64,000 bases of DNA, from the NCBI GenBank assembly GCA_023423935.1, contig JAFAEQ010000044.1, forward strand, positions 62,001 through 126,000, in the 5' to 3' direction. The translations under genes were made by a program, and so were the position numbers. This DNA is from Pseudomonadota bacterium. Lineage in GTDB: Bacteria > Pseudomonadota > Gammaproteobacteria > Steroidobacterales > Steroidobacteraceae. Below, one piece after another: positions 8,435-17,247 of the stretch (position 1 is its first letter; every line of letters begins with the position of its first letter). Below the pieces are notes generated by a model, which was given only the letters and a program-made list of their open reading frames with translations, was not told where the DNA came from and made no database searches.

Positions 8435-10489
8435 TTGGCTGAGCAAGCCGCCGTACCGATGGTCATCCTGACCCGTCATCAGGATAACGTCGAGGCCATC
8501 AACAGCACGCTGCGCAATGCAGGTCATGCAGTGCGCTGCAACTGGATTCGCGAGCTCAACGATTTGAGCGACGCCCTCCAGCAGATTGCACCTCATATGC
8601 TCGTGGCCTTCGTGGGCCCCGACGCATCCGATACGTCGAAAGTGATGACCGTGGCCACGCAGATTGCCCCCGACGTGCCCGTGCTCATCGCGCGCGATCA
8701 GGTGGACGAAGACATCATTGCCGCCGCCATGCAGCAGGGTGCACGCGACGTCGTCACGCTCATGAATCCGGTCCGTTTGCAGGCAGTCGTCGCGCGCGAG
8801 CTCGAAGCGCATCGTCAGGCGCGCGCGCTGAGCAATACGCTGAACTCCGCGCGCGAATATCGCGAGCAGTTGAAATCGTTCATGACCGGATCGGCCGATG
8901 CGATTGCGCACGTCCAGGAAGGCATCCTGGTCGATGTGAATCCGGCGTGGCTCGATCTGTACGGCTACCCGGAAGCGGATGCCGTCGTCGGCACCCCGCT
9001 GATGGATGCGTTCGATGCGTCCGCGCATGCGGCGATCAAGGGCGCCCTCGTCGCGTGCCTGCAAGGCAAATGGTCGGATCATTCATTGCGCGCACCGGCA
9101 CTTCTGAGCGACGGCACCACGGTCTCGCTCGACCTCGAGCTCACGACTGTCGAGTTCGACGGCGACCCCGCCGTGCGCCTGTCGATCGCTTCGCAAAAGC
9201 GTGCTTCGGGCGGTGAGCTCGATCAGCAGTTGAACGATGCGCTCGAGCGCGATGCCGCAACCGGCACGCTGCAGCGCAAGTTTTTCATTCAGTGGCTGCG
9301 CGAATCGCTCTCGCAGCCGATCAAGGCGGGCGTGCGACAGCTCGTGTGCGTCGAGCCCGATCATCTCGGCTCGCTGACCGAAGACATCGGCCCGATCAAT
9401 TTCGAAGACTTCATCGGTCAGTTTGCAGGGCTCGTCAACGAAGTACGTCAGCCCAACGATCTGATCGGTCGCTTCGGCGATGGCGCCTTCGTGTTGCTGA
9501 TGGAGCGCGGCACGACACGCGATATCGAAACCTGGGCCAATAATCTCGTGCGCAAGGTCGCAGGTCAGGTCCTGCGCGTGGGCGACAAGCAGATCTCCTG
9601 CACGTGCAGCATCGGCATCGGCATGATCGATCCGCGCTCCCCCGATGCAGCCGCGTCGCTCGCCGATGCCTTGGCGGCCAAGTACAACGCCCAGCAGGCC
9701 GGCGGCAACCGCGTGCAGCTCGTCGATCACCTCGAAGAAGACACACGTCAGCAGGCGGCGGATGAGATCTGGGTGCGCCGGATCAAGGCAGCATTGATGG
9801 AAAACCGTTTCCGTCTCATGCAGCAGCCGATCGCCAGCCTGCTCGGCGAAGACCGCGGCATGTTCGACGTGCTGGTGCGCATGATCGACGAGCAGGGTCA
9901 GGAACTGCTTCCTGCCGAGTTCATGGCCGCCGCCGAACGCAACGATCTGATGAAGAACATCGACCGCTGGATCATCGGCGCTGCAATGGCCTTCTGCGCA
10001 AGCCGCAAAGTCGAGCAGCTCTTCGTACGACTCTCGAAAGACTCGGTGCGCGACAAGTCCCTGCTGCAGTGGCTGGCCAATCAGCTCAAAGTCTCGCGCA
10101 TCGATCCTGCGCACATCGTCTTCCAGATCAGCGAGCAGACCGCCGCGGAATATCTCGCGGACACGACCGAGCTCGTGACCGGCCTGCGCAAAGCTGGATT
10201 CTTGTTCGCGATCGAACACTTCGGCACCGGCCGCGACCCGCAGCGCCTGCTGGCCCATCTGCCGGCGAACTACGTGAAGATCGACGGCACCCTGATGCAG
10301 GGCCTCGCCCTGGATCCGAATCTGCAGCAACGCGTCCGCGACTTCGTCGATCAGGCCCGCGGCCGCAAGATGAGCACCATCGCCGAGCGCGTCGAAGACG
10401 CCAACACGATGGCCGTGCTCTGGCAGCTCGGCATCGAATTCATCCAGGGCTACTTCGTCAACGAACCTGAACAGGTCGTGATGGGATAG
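8435..10489 (+). CDS. fimX: FimX-like REC-PAS-GGDEF-EAL protein with degenerate active sites
   Basis: Probable c-di-GMP effector for type IV pilus (twitching) control, not an enzyme. Domain order over 684 residues: receiver-like (about 8-125) with no clear phospho-acceptor Asp, PAS (about 140-255), GGDEF (about 275-420) and EAL (about 440-680). The GGDEF signature reads FGDGAF and the EAL reads DVL in FDVLVRM. The DDFGTG loop reads IEHFGTG, so catalytic metal ligands are missing. P. aeruginosa FimX has this architecture and length (691) and binds but does not turn over c-di-GMP. The start is TTG at 8435, chosen because AAGGAG lies 6 nt before it; a TTG at 8414 is the alternative. No pil genes are nearby. 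Confidence 0.82.
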   Translation: MAEQAAVPMVILTRHQDNVEAINSTLRNAGHAVRCNWIRELNDLSDALQQIAPHMLVAFVGPDASDTSKVMTVATQIAPDVPVLIARDQVDEDIIAAAMQQGARDVVTLMNPVRLQAVVARELEAHRQARALSNTLNSAREYREQLKSFMTGSADAIAHVQEGILVDVNPAWLDLYGYPEADAVVGTPLMDAFDASAHAAIKGALVACLQGKWSDHSLRAPALLSDGTTVSLDLELTTVEFDGDPAVRLSIASQKRASGGELDQQLNDALERDAATGTLQRKFFIQWLRESLSQPIKAGVRQLVCVEPDHLGSLTEDIGPINFEDFIGQFAGLVNEVRQPNDLIGRFGDGAFVLLMERGTTRDIETWANNLVRKVAGQVLRVGDKQISCTCSIGIGMIDPRSPDAAASLADALAAKYNAQQAGGNRVQLVDHLEEDTRQQAADEIWVRRIKAALMENRFRLMQQPIASLLGEDRGMFDVLVRMIDEQGQELLPAEFMAAAERNDLMKNIDRWIIGAAMAFCASRKVEQLFVRLSKDSVRDKSLLQWLANQLKVSRIDPAHIVFQISEQTAAEYLADTTELVTGLRKAGFLFAIEHFGTGRDPQRLLAHLPANYVKIDGTLMQGLALDPNLQQRVRDFVDQARGRKMSTIAERVEDANTMAVLWQLGIEFIQGYFVNEPEQVVMG

Positions 10490-10498
10490 ATCAAGCAG

Positions 10499-10617
10499 GC
10501 CGCAAAGACCGCAAAAAAGAGGAACAACTTACACAGAATCAGATCTTGCGCTGACCATGACGTCAGATTAACGCTTGCTCCGAATCATCTAAGGTTCTTT
10601 TTTGCGGTCTTTGCGGC
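10499..10617. repeat. Inverted-arm element, CCGCAAAGA vocabulary (B1)
   Basis: A perfect 22-nt inverted repeat: left arm 10499-10520 and right arm 10596-10617, with a 75-nt spacer. The left arm is two 9-nt words (CCGCAAAGA, then CCGCAAAAA) and a short tail. It begins 10 bp after the fimX stop and sits between the convergent fimX and parC. A weaker echo of the right-arm word (GGTCTTCACGGC) follows at 10624-10635. Confidence 0.9.
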
Positions 10618-10649
10618 TATCCGGTGGTCTTCACGGCTATCCGACTCTC

Positions 10650-12902
10650 TTAACCCTCGACCTCAAGCCGCTCCACCTTGCGCCAGCCGCGAGGCAGTAC
10701 CGCGCCGCGCTGCGCGCGTTCGCCGCGGTATTCCTTCAGCTCCGCGAACTTGAGCGTCATCTTGCGATCGCCGGAACGCACGATGAGATTCTGAGTCGGA
10801 GCGACGACTGCAATCGCTGCGAGGAATTCTTCGCGCGATTCGAGCTTCTTCGGGTTGATGCCGAAGATCTTGTTGCCCTTGCCACGCGGCAGTTCGGGCA
10901 GATCTTTCACCGGGAACACGAGCAACTTGCCGTCGCTACTCACGGCGCAGAGCACTGCATCGTCCACTGTCGGCACGAGTGCGGGCGCGAGCACGCCGGA
11001 TCCTTCCGGCACCTTCAGCACGGCCTTGCCGGCCTTGTTGCGTGAATAGAGCTCTTCGAGCTTCACGACGAATCCGTAGCCCGCATCGGATGCAAGCACC
11101 CAGCGATCCGAGGGCTCGCCCATCATGACACCGGCAAACTTTGCGCCGTCCGGGGGATCGATGCGGCCGGACAGAGGTTCGCCCTGCCCGCGCGCTGACG
11201 GCAAAGTGTGAGCGAGCAGACTGTACGCACGACCGGTGCTGTCGAGGAACACGGCCTGCTGCGTGCTGCGGCCGCGTGCTGCGGCCTGGAACGAATCGCC
11301 CGTCTTGTACGACAGCGCCACAGGATCGAGCTCATGGCCTTTGGCCGAGCGCACCCACCCGCGCTCCGAGAGTACGACCGTGACGGGCTCGCTCACGACC
11401 AGCTCTGTTTCGTCGATCGCCTGCGCGGCGGCGCGCTCGACGATGCGACTGCGCCGATCGTCGCCGAACTCTTCTGAATCGCGGATCAGCTCTTCCTTCA
11501 CGAGCTTGTGCAGGCGCGCCTTGCTCTTGAGGATCTTGTCAAGCTCATCGCGCTCCTCGGCCAGCTCCTTCTGCTCGCCGCGAATCTTCATTTCCTCGAG
11601 CTTCGCCAGATGGCGCAGCTTGGTTTCGAGGATCGCCTCCGCCTGAATTTCCGTGAGCTGGAAGCGCTTCATCAGCACCGGCTTCGGCTCTTCCTCACGG
11701 CGAATGATGCGAATCACTTCATCGAGATTGAGATAGGCCGCGAGCAAACCATCGAGGATGTGCAGTCGCGCCTGAACCTTGTCGAGTCTCCAGTTGAGAC
11801 GCTTGGTCACCGTGTCGACGCGGAATGTCAGCCATTCCTGCAACAGTGACCGCAGGTCCATGACCTTCGGCCGGCCATCGAGCCCGATGATGTTGAGGTT
11901 CACACGATACGTACGTTCGAGATCGGTCGTGGCAAACAGATGCGCCATCAGCTGCTCGGTATCGACACGATTCGAGCGCGGCACGATCACGATGCGAGTC
12001 GGATGCTCGTGATCGGATTCGTCGCGAATGTCCTCGACCATCGGCAGCTTCTTGGCCTGCATCTGCGCAGCCACCTGCTCCTGCACGCGACTGCCCGACA
12101 CCTGATAAGGCAGCTGCGTGATCACGATGTCGCCATCTTCAATCTCGTACACGGCGCGCGCGCGGATCGAGCCGTTGCCTGTCTTGTAGATGTTGCGGAT
12201 CTCCTCCTTCGAGGAAATGATCTCCGCGCCGGTCGGGAAGTCGGGACCCTTGATGCTCTTGCACAGATCGCCGAGCGTGGTCTCCGGGTCGTCGAGCAGC
12301 TTGATGCAGGCGTTGACGACTTCGCGCAGGTTGTGCGGCGGAATGTCCGTCGCCATACCGACCGCGATGCCGGTTGCACCATTGAGCAGAATGTTCGGAA
12401 CGCGCGCCGGGAGCAGCACCGGCTCTTCCAGTGTGCCGTCGAAGTTCGCATTCCATTCGACCGTGCCCTGCCCCAACTCGGAAAGCAGCAGCGAGGCATA
12501 GCGGGTCAGTCGCGCTTCGGTATAGCGGTAAGCCGCGAACGATTTCGGATCGTCGGGTGAACCGAAGTTGCCCTGTCCATCGACCAGCGGATAGCGATAC
12601 GAGAACGGCTGGGCCATGAGCACCATCGCCTCGTAGCACGCCGAGTCGCCGTGCGGATGATATTTACCGATCACATCGCCGACCGCGCGCGCAGCTTTCT
12701 TGTGCTTCGCATTCGCATTCGAGCCCTGCTCGCTCATCACATACACGATGCGACGCTGCACGGGCTTCAAACCGTCACCGATGTGCGGCAACGCGCGATC
12801 GAGAATCACGTACATCGAATAATCGAGATACGCCTTCTCCGTGAACGCCCGCAGCGGCTGACGTTCAATGCCTTCGAAGTTGAGAGCAGGCTGATTGGGC
12901 AT
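10650..12902 (-). CDS. parC: DNA topoisomerase IV subunit A
   Basis: Breakage-reunion subunit of topoisomerase IV, which decatenates daughter chromosomes with ParE. It is 750 residues (E. coli ParC 752). The catalytic tyrosine is Tyr127 in AAYRYTEARL. The quinolone-resistance-determining region reads GKYHPHGDSACYEAM with Ser87 and Glu91, the equivalents of E. coli Ser80 and Glu84, so both are wild type. The C-terminal half carries the beta-pinwheel domain. The length and the parE partner just upstream separate it from GyrA. Fibrous basic segments such as ILKSKARLHKLVKEE sit in the coiled-coil gate region. Confidence 0.96.
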   Translation of the reverse strand: MPNQPALNFEGIERQPLRAFTEKAYLDYSMYVILDRALPHIGDGLKPVQRRIVYVMSEQGSNANAKHKKAARAVGDVIGKYHPHGDSACYEAMVLMAQPFSYRYPLVDGQGNFGSPDDPKSFAAYRYTEARLTRYASLLLSELGQGTVEWNANFDGTLEEPVLLPARVPNILLNGATGIAVGMATDIPPHNLREVVNACIKLLDDPETTLGDLCKSIKGPDFPTGAEIISSKEEIRNIYKTGNGSIRARAVYEIEDGDIVITQLPYQVSGSRVQEQVAAQMQAKKLPMVEDIRDESDHEHPTRIVIVPRSNRVDTEQLMAHLFATTDLERTYRVNLNIIGLDGRPKVMDLRSLLQEWLTFRVDTVTKRLNWRLDKVQARLHILDGLLAAYLNLDEVIRIIRREEEPKPVLMKRFQLTEIQAEAILETKLRHLAKLEEMKIRGEQKELAEERDELDKILKSKARLHKLVKEELIRDSEEFGDDRRSRIVERAAAQAIDETELVVSEPVTVVLSERGWVRSAKGHELDPVALSYKTGDSFQAAARGRSTQQAVFLDSTGRAYSLLAHTLPSARGQGEPLSGRIDPPDGAKFAGVMMGEPSDRWVLASDAGYGFVVKLEELYSRNKAGKAVLKVPEGSGVLAPALVPTVDDAVLCAVSSDGKLLVFPVKDLPELPRGKGNKIFGINPKKLESREEFLAAIAVVAPTQNLIVRSGDRKMTLKFAELKEYRGERAQRGAVLPRGWRKVERLEVEG

Positions 12903-12907
12903 AGATG

Positions 12908-13016
12908 CTATGGATGATGTCAGTGATGACAGTGAGGGAAGTGATGGCGGTCAGACAGTGAGCGTGGCTGGTCCCCGACCGACATCACTGCCATCACTGC
13001 CCTCACCGGCCTCACT
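12908..13016. repeat. Inverted-arm element, AGTGATGNC vocabulary (C3)
   Basis: The left arm at about 12919-12962 and right arm 12981-13016 are made of 9-nt words related to AGTGATGNC and its complement GNCATCACT. The spacer is only about 18 nt. The right arm ends exactly at the parE stop codon, and the whole element fills the parE-parC gap within a probable operon. Confidence 0.8.
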
Positions 13017-14909
13017 TCAGATTTGTACGTCCGCCAGGTTGCCTTTGGTTTCGAGCCATTCGCGGCGATCGCTCGAGCGCTTCTTGGCCAGCAGCATGTC
13101 GAGCATCTGATCCGCTTCGTCCTTGGCTTCGACGGTCAGCTGCACGAGCCGGCGCGTTTCGGGCGCCATGGTCGTTTCGCGCAGCTGCATCGGGTTCATT
13201 TCACCCAGACCTTTGAAGCGGGTGACGACGGGCTTCGTGCGCGGATTCTCCGCCGCGATGCGATCGATGATGCCCTGACGTTCGGCGGCATCGAGCGCGT
13301 AGTACACCTGTTTGCCGGCATCGATTCGATACAACGGCGGCATCGCGACATACACGTGACCTGCGAGCACCAACGGACGGAAGTGACGCAGGAACAATGC
13401 ACAGAGCAGTGTCGCAATGTGTGCGCCGTCGGAATCCGCGTCCGCGAGAATGCAGATCCTGTTGTAGCGCAGGCCCTTGAGATTGTCGGAGCCGGGATCG
13501 ACGCCGATGGCGATGGCGATGTGGTGCACTTCCTGTGACTGCAGCACCTGGCCCGCATCGACTTCCCAGGTGTTCAGGATCTTGCCGCGCAACGGCATCA
13601 CGGCCTGGAACTCGCGATCGCGAGCCTGCTTGGCAGATCCGCCTGCGGAGTCACCTTCCACCAGGAACAGCTCCGAGCGTTCGGGATCCTGCGAGGAGCA
13701 GTCGGCAAGTTTGCCCGGCAATGCAGGTCCGCTCGTGACGCGCTTGCGGCTCACTGCCTTCGAAGCCTTGAGGCGCGCCTGCGCCCCTGCGATCGCAAGC
13801 TGAGCGATCTTCTCGCCGGACTCGGGATGCTGATTCAGCCACAGGCCGAACTGATCCTTGACGACGCCGGACACGAATGCGGCGGGTTCTCGCGACGATA
13901 GACGCTCCTTGGTCTGACCGGCGAACTGCGGCTCCTTCATCTTGGTCGAGAGCACGTAGCTCACGCCATCCCACACGTCTTCCGGCGCGAGCTTCAATCC
14001 CTTCGGCAGAAGATTGCGGAATTCGCAGAACTCGCGGATCGCATCGGTGAGACCCAGGCGCAGGCCATTCACGTGCGTGCCGCCCTGCGCCGTCGGAATC
14101 AGATTGACGTAGCTCTCCTCGACGCGAGCACCGTCGTCGATGCGCCAGGCAACCGCCCACTCCGCGCCTTCCTGTTCGCTCTTGATGCTGCCGCTGAACA
14201 TCTCGGGCGGCAGAAACTCGGCCTGGCCTAGCGCTTCGCGCAGATACTCGTTCACGCCGCCGGTGTAGAACCACTCGTCTCTCTCGCCCGTCTGCTCGAC
14301 GAAGAACGTCACCTTCAGGCCCGGGCACAGCACGGCTTTCGCCTTGAGAACGTGCTTCAACCGCGAAATCGAGAACGACACGGTTTCGAAAAATTGCGGA
14401 TCGGGCCAGAAGCGCACCGTCGTACCGGTGTTGTTCTTGCCTACGTCTCCCACGACCTGCAGCTTCGAACGGACTTTGCCGTCCTTGAACGCGATGTTGT
14501 ATTCCTTGCCACCGCGCTTGACCCAGCACTCGAGGTTCTTCGACAGCGCATTCACGACCGACACGCCGACGCCGTGCAGGCCGCCGGAGAACTCGTAGTT
14601 CTTATCGGAGAACTTACCGCCCGCATGCAGGCGCGTGAGAATCAGCTCGACGCCGCTCACCTTCTCCTTCGGATGGATGTCGACAGGCATGCCGCGTCCG
14701 TCGTCGGACACCGAGAGCGAGCCATCCTTGTAGACAGTCACGTCGATGCGCTTGGCATGACCGGCCAGCGCTTCGTCGACGGAGTTGTCGATGACTTCGT
14801 GAGCCAGATGATTGGGCCGACTCGTCTCCGTGTACATGCCGGGACGTCGGCGTACGGGATCGAGGCCGCTGAGAACTTCGATATCCGAAGCGGTGTACGA
14901 CTGAGCCAT
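13017..14909 (-). CDS. parE: DNA topoisomerase IV subunit B
   Basis: ATPase subunit of topoisomerase IV. From the ATG at 14909 it is 630 residues, the same length as E. coli ParE. The GHKL ATP site is visible as EVIDNSVDEAL and SDDGRGMPVD. GGLHGVGVSVVNALS forms the ATP lid, and the TOPRIM acid is in EGDSAGG, with DADSDGAH for the metal-binding DxD. The frame runs open to 15041, adding 44 residues without similarity; I reject them. parC is downstream on the same strand, 114 bp away across element C3. Confidence 0.96.
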   Translation of the reverse strand: MAQSYTASDIEVLSGLDPVRRRPGMYTETSRPNHLAHEVIDNSVDEALAGHAKRIDVTVYKDGSLSVSDDGRGMPVDIHPKEKVSGVELILTRLHAGGKFSDKNYEFSGGLHGVGVSVVNALSKNLECWVKRGGKEYNIAFKDGKVRSKLQVVGDVGKNNTGTTVRFWPDPQFFETVSFSISRLKHVLKAKAVLCPGLKVTFFVEQTGERDEWFYTGGVNEYLREALGQAEFLPPEMFSGSIKSEQEGAEWAVAWRIDDGARVEESYVNLIPTAQGGTHVNGLRLGLTDAIREFCEFRNLLPKGLKLAPEDVWDGVSYVLSTKMKEPQFAGQTKERLSSREPAAFVSGVVKDQFGLWLNQHPESGEKIAQLAIAGAQARLKASKAVSRKRVTSGPALPGKLADCSSQDPERSELFLVEGDSAGGSAKQARDREFQAVMPLRGKILNTWEVDAGQVLQSQEVHHIAIAIGVDPGSDNLKGLRYNRICILADADSDGAHIATLLCALFLRHFRPLVLAGHVYVAMPPLYRIDAGKQVYYALDAAERQGIIDRIAAENPRTKPVVTRFKGLGEMNPMQLRETTMAPETRRLVQLTVEAKDEADQMLDMLLAKKRSSDRREWLETKGNLADVQI

Positions 14910-15062
14910 CGCTTGAGGGGTCGCCTGTGAGCGTGAGGAATTTCTTGGAGTCTGAATCCAATGAGGATTCGAAAGCGCGCGGATTCTAACGTGGAATCTG
15001 CGGCACGTGTAAAACCTGTCGCGCGCCGGTGACGCATGCACGCAGAAGATCTACTACTCGAA

Positions 15063-15644
15063 TCAGCCCAGATCGCGAGCCAGAGAATCCCTGATCGCCT
15101 GAGGCAAGGGCCGGATCTCATGACGATAGTTGTCGTGATCGATGCCGACGCTGATGGCAGCACCTGATCTGGCCGCAGCCACCATGGCCGCAGAAAGCTC
15201 GAAGCGCAGGAAATGTACCGCCGAGGTTTTCTTCTCGTTCTCGCGCTCCAGATCCTCATCCGCAATCGCGTAGATCCGCTCCAGGTCATCCACCTGAACC
15301 CAGCACCGATCCTCGATGCCTTTGAGCTTCGCAAGCGCGGCCTTGCGTTCAGCGACGTCCGGATATTCGATGAGAAAGGTGGCCTTCCAGTTCGTCCCGT
15401 CGGGGATCAGCGGATTGTAAGCATCGAGCTCATCCTGAATCCCATCCGCCTCGAAGATCCGCTCCACGCGCAGCATCTCCTGCACCTGATATTGAATCGT
15501 CAGCCGGTCCTCGAAGCACCAGCTCGCATTCGGACCGATCGTCACGATGCGAGTGCGCTTGTGCTCAAGCACTCTGCTGCGGAATTCCTTCCGCGCCGTC
15601 GAGTACTGCTCGAGGCTCATGAGATCGGAACGGTTGAGTTTCAT
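15063..15644 (-). CDS. DUF3501 family protein
   Basis: Conserved protein of unknown function, 193 residues, cytosolic with no membrane segment. It is recognised by the sequence CFEDRLTIQYQVQEMLRVER and a C-terminal segment with DHDNYRHEI. In many beta- and gammaproteobacteria the family sits beside a heterodisulfide-reductase-like Fe-S protein and a rubrerythrin, as it does here (order rubrerythrin, Fe-S protein, DUF3501 in the direction of transcription). That context suggests a role in a peroxide or redox detoxification module, but this is inference. No catalytic motif is obvious. Confidence 0.85.
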   Translation of the reverse strand: MKLNRSDLMSLEQYSTARKEFRSRVLEHKRTRIVTIGPNASWCFEDRLTIQYQVQEMLRVERIFEADGIQDELDAYNPLIPDGTNWKATFLIEYPDVAERKAALAKLKGIEDRCWVQVDDLERIYAIADEDLERENEKKTSAVHFLRFELSAAMVAAARSGAAISVGIDHDNYRHEIRPLPQAIRDSLARDLG

Positions 15645-15662
15645 CGAAAGCTCCGAGGCAAG

Positions 15663-15748
15663 GTGATCAGTGATGCGTGATGAGTGATGCGAGAAGAAGA
15701 ATTCCGTGCCTTAGGCTCATCACGCATCACGCATCACTCATCACTCAT
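15663..15748. repeat. Inverted-arm element, GTGATNN vocabulary (C1)
   Basis: The left arm 15663-15690 is four 7-nt words (GTGATCA, GTGATGC, GTGATGA, GTGATGC). The right arm 15716-15748 is the complementary series (CATCACG, CATCACT and so on). The 25-nt spacer is unrelated. The right arm runs into the last codons of the upstream Fe-S gene and includes its stop codon (15745-15747). Confidence 0.88.
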
Positions 15749-17121
15749 ATCCCATACGCCATCCGCAACAGCTTCAGCGGATGTTCGGGGTGATTTCCGG
15801 ATTCGAGGCCGGACTCGATCTGATGGCCGGCCATCGGACAATCGCTTGCATAGTGCTCGGCGCCGGAATCGGCGACGCGCTTGAACACGGGACGGCCGAT
15901 CTTCATCGAGACGTCGCGATACTCTCGTTTGACGCCGTAGGTGCCGTTGTGACCGGAGCAGCGCTCGATCGCATCGACCTGTGTGTGCGGGACGAGCATG
16001 AGTACATCGCGCGTGCGCAAGCCAAGATTCTGCACTCGCAAGTGGCAGGCCACGTGGTAACTCACCTTGCCGAGATTCGCCTTGAAATCCGTGCGCAGCA
16101 GGCCTGCCCTGTGGCGCTCCCACAAATATTCGAACGGATCGAAGATCGCCTGTTGCACTGCGCGGACCTGCTCGTCTTCCGCAAACAAGAGCGGCAGCTC
16201 CTGCTTGAACATCAGCACGCACGAGGGGATCGGCGCGACGATGTCCCAGCCTTCAGCGACCTTCGAAGCCAGCGCGGGTACGTTCGCATTCTTCAGCTTC
16301 TCGATGGAATCCAGGTCGCCCATCTCGAACTTCGGCATGCCGCAGCAGCGTTCCTGTCGTAGCACCGTGACTTCGATGCCGTTGTGCTCGAACACCGCGA
16401 CCAGGTCTTCGTTGAGATCTGGCTCATTGCGATTGCCATAGCAGGTGGTGAACAGCACGACGCGTCCGCGCGTCTCGCCCGCGGGCTTCGGCTCGATCGT
16501 CGGGTGAGCGGCTCGCTGGTGTCGTTTGCGGTAAGTGAGGCTGTGATACTCCGGCAGCGGTGCTCGCGGGTGCACACCCAGCGTTTTCTCGAGCATCGAA
16601 CGGCCGAACGTCGTCTTGTTCACCGCGTTCACAACCTCGGCGACGACGGGAATGCCGGCAAGATTTCCCACCAGATCCGTCGAGCTCAGGATCTTGTCGC
16701 GAGCGGCGACGGGCTGATTTCTGAACTTGTACGCTTTCGCACGCAGCATCAGATGCGGAAAGTCGACGTTCCATGGATGCGGCGGCACGTACGGACACTT
16801 CGACATGTAGCACATGTCGCAGAGATAGCAGTGATCGACGACGTCCCAGTACACCTTGCGATCGACACCGTCCAGCTCACCGGTCGTCGAGTCATCGATC
16901 GCATCGAACAAGGTCGGGAACGAGTTGCACAGGCTGAAGCAGCGGCGACATCCATGACAGATATCGAAGATGCGCTCGAGCTCCTTGAACAAGGACGCCT
17001 CGCTCCAGAACTCGGCTTCTTTCCAAGCCACCGGATGGCGCGTGGGCGCTTCGAGACTGCCTTCACGCGCGCCGTTCACGGCACTCTTTTCTGACACGCT
17101 GATGGCCCCCTGCTCTGACAC
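15745..17121 (-). CDS. Fe-S oxidoreductase with two 4Fe-4S motifs and CCG domains (GlpC/HdrD-like)
   Basis: Predicted electron-transfer protein of 458 residues. Two ferredoxin-type motifs lie at the N-terminal third: CHGCRRCFSLC and CYLCDMCYMSKCP. Two cysteine-rich CCG-like domains follow, with RCCGMPKFEMG and a second ending ERCSGHNGTYG, where the usual CCG reads CSG. This matches heterodisulfide-reductase-related proteins found with rubrerythrin and DUF3501. The start is GTG at 17121. A perfect 24-bp tandem duplication at 17091-17138 repeats the stretch AGGGGGCCATCAGCGTG, giving two in-frame ribosome-site-plus-GTG units 8 codons apart. Initiation could therefore also occur at 17097. Confidence 0.87.
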   Translation of the reverse strand: MSEQGAISVSEKSAVNGAREGSLEAPTRHPVAWKEAEFWSEASLFKELERIFDICHGCRRCFSLCNSFPTLFDAIDDSTTGELDGVDRKVYWDVVDHCYLCDMCYMSKCPYVPPHPWNVDFPHLMLRAKAYKFRNQPVAARDKILSSTDLVGNLAGIPVVAEVVNAVNKTTFGRSMLEKTLGVHPRAPLPEYHSLTYRKRHQRAAHPTIEPKPAGETRGRVVLFTTCYGNRNEPDLNEDLVAVFEHNGIEVTVLRQERCCGMPKFEMGDLDSIEKLKNANVPALASKVAEGWDIVAPIPSCVLMFKQELPLLFAEDEQVRAVQQAIFDPFEYLWERHRAGLLRTDFKANLGKVSYHVACHLRVQNLGLRTRDVLMLVPHTQVDAIERCSGHNGTYGVKREYRDVSMKIGRPVFKRVADSGAEHYASDCPMAGHQIESGLESGNHPEHPLKLLRMAYGI

Positions 17122-17138
17122 GCTGATGGCCCCCTGCT
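17091..17138. repeat. Perfect 24-bp tandem duplication over the Fe-S gene start
   Basis: Two identical copies, 17091-17114 and 17115-17138. On the minus strand each contains a purine-rich AGGGGG followed 8 nt later by GTG. Because 24 is a multiple of three, both GTGs are in frame and the protein N-terminus repeats as SEQGAISV / SEKSAV. Confidence 0.92.
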
Positions 17139-17247
17139 TGCCGGCGGACTTACAGCCCTCGCCTTGTTAGACGCGTGCGGTCATGGGAGCGCCCGATGAC
17201 CGCAGCTTCTCATTCGACGTTGCCGCGCGGTGGCGGCTAATGGCGAT

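Noticed and set aside
9083..10330. Minus-strand open frame of 415 codons opposite fimX, and similar long frames opposite dxs (19182-20498), aroC (935-2053) and ribBX (25511-26599)
   Set aside because: Antisense shadows of well-supported genes, with composition typical of reversed codons.
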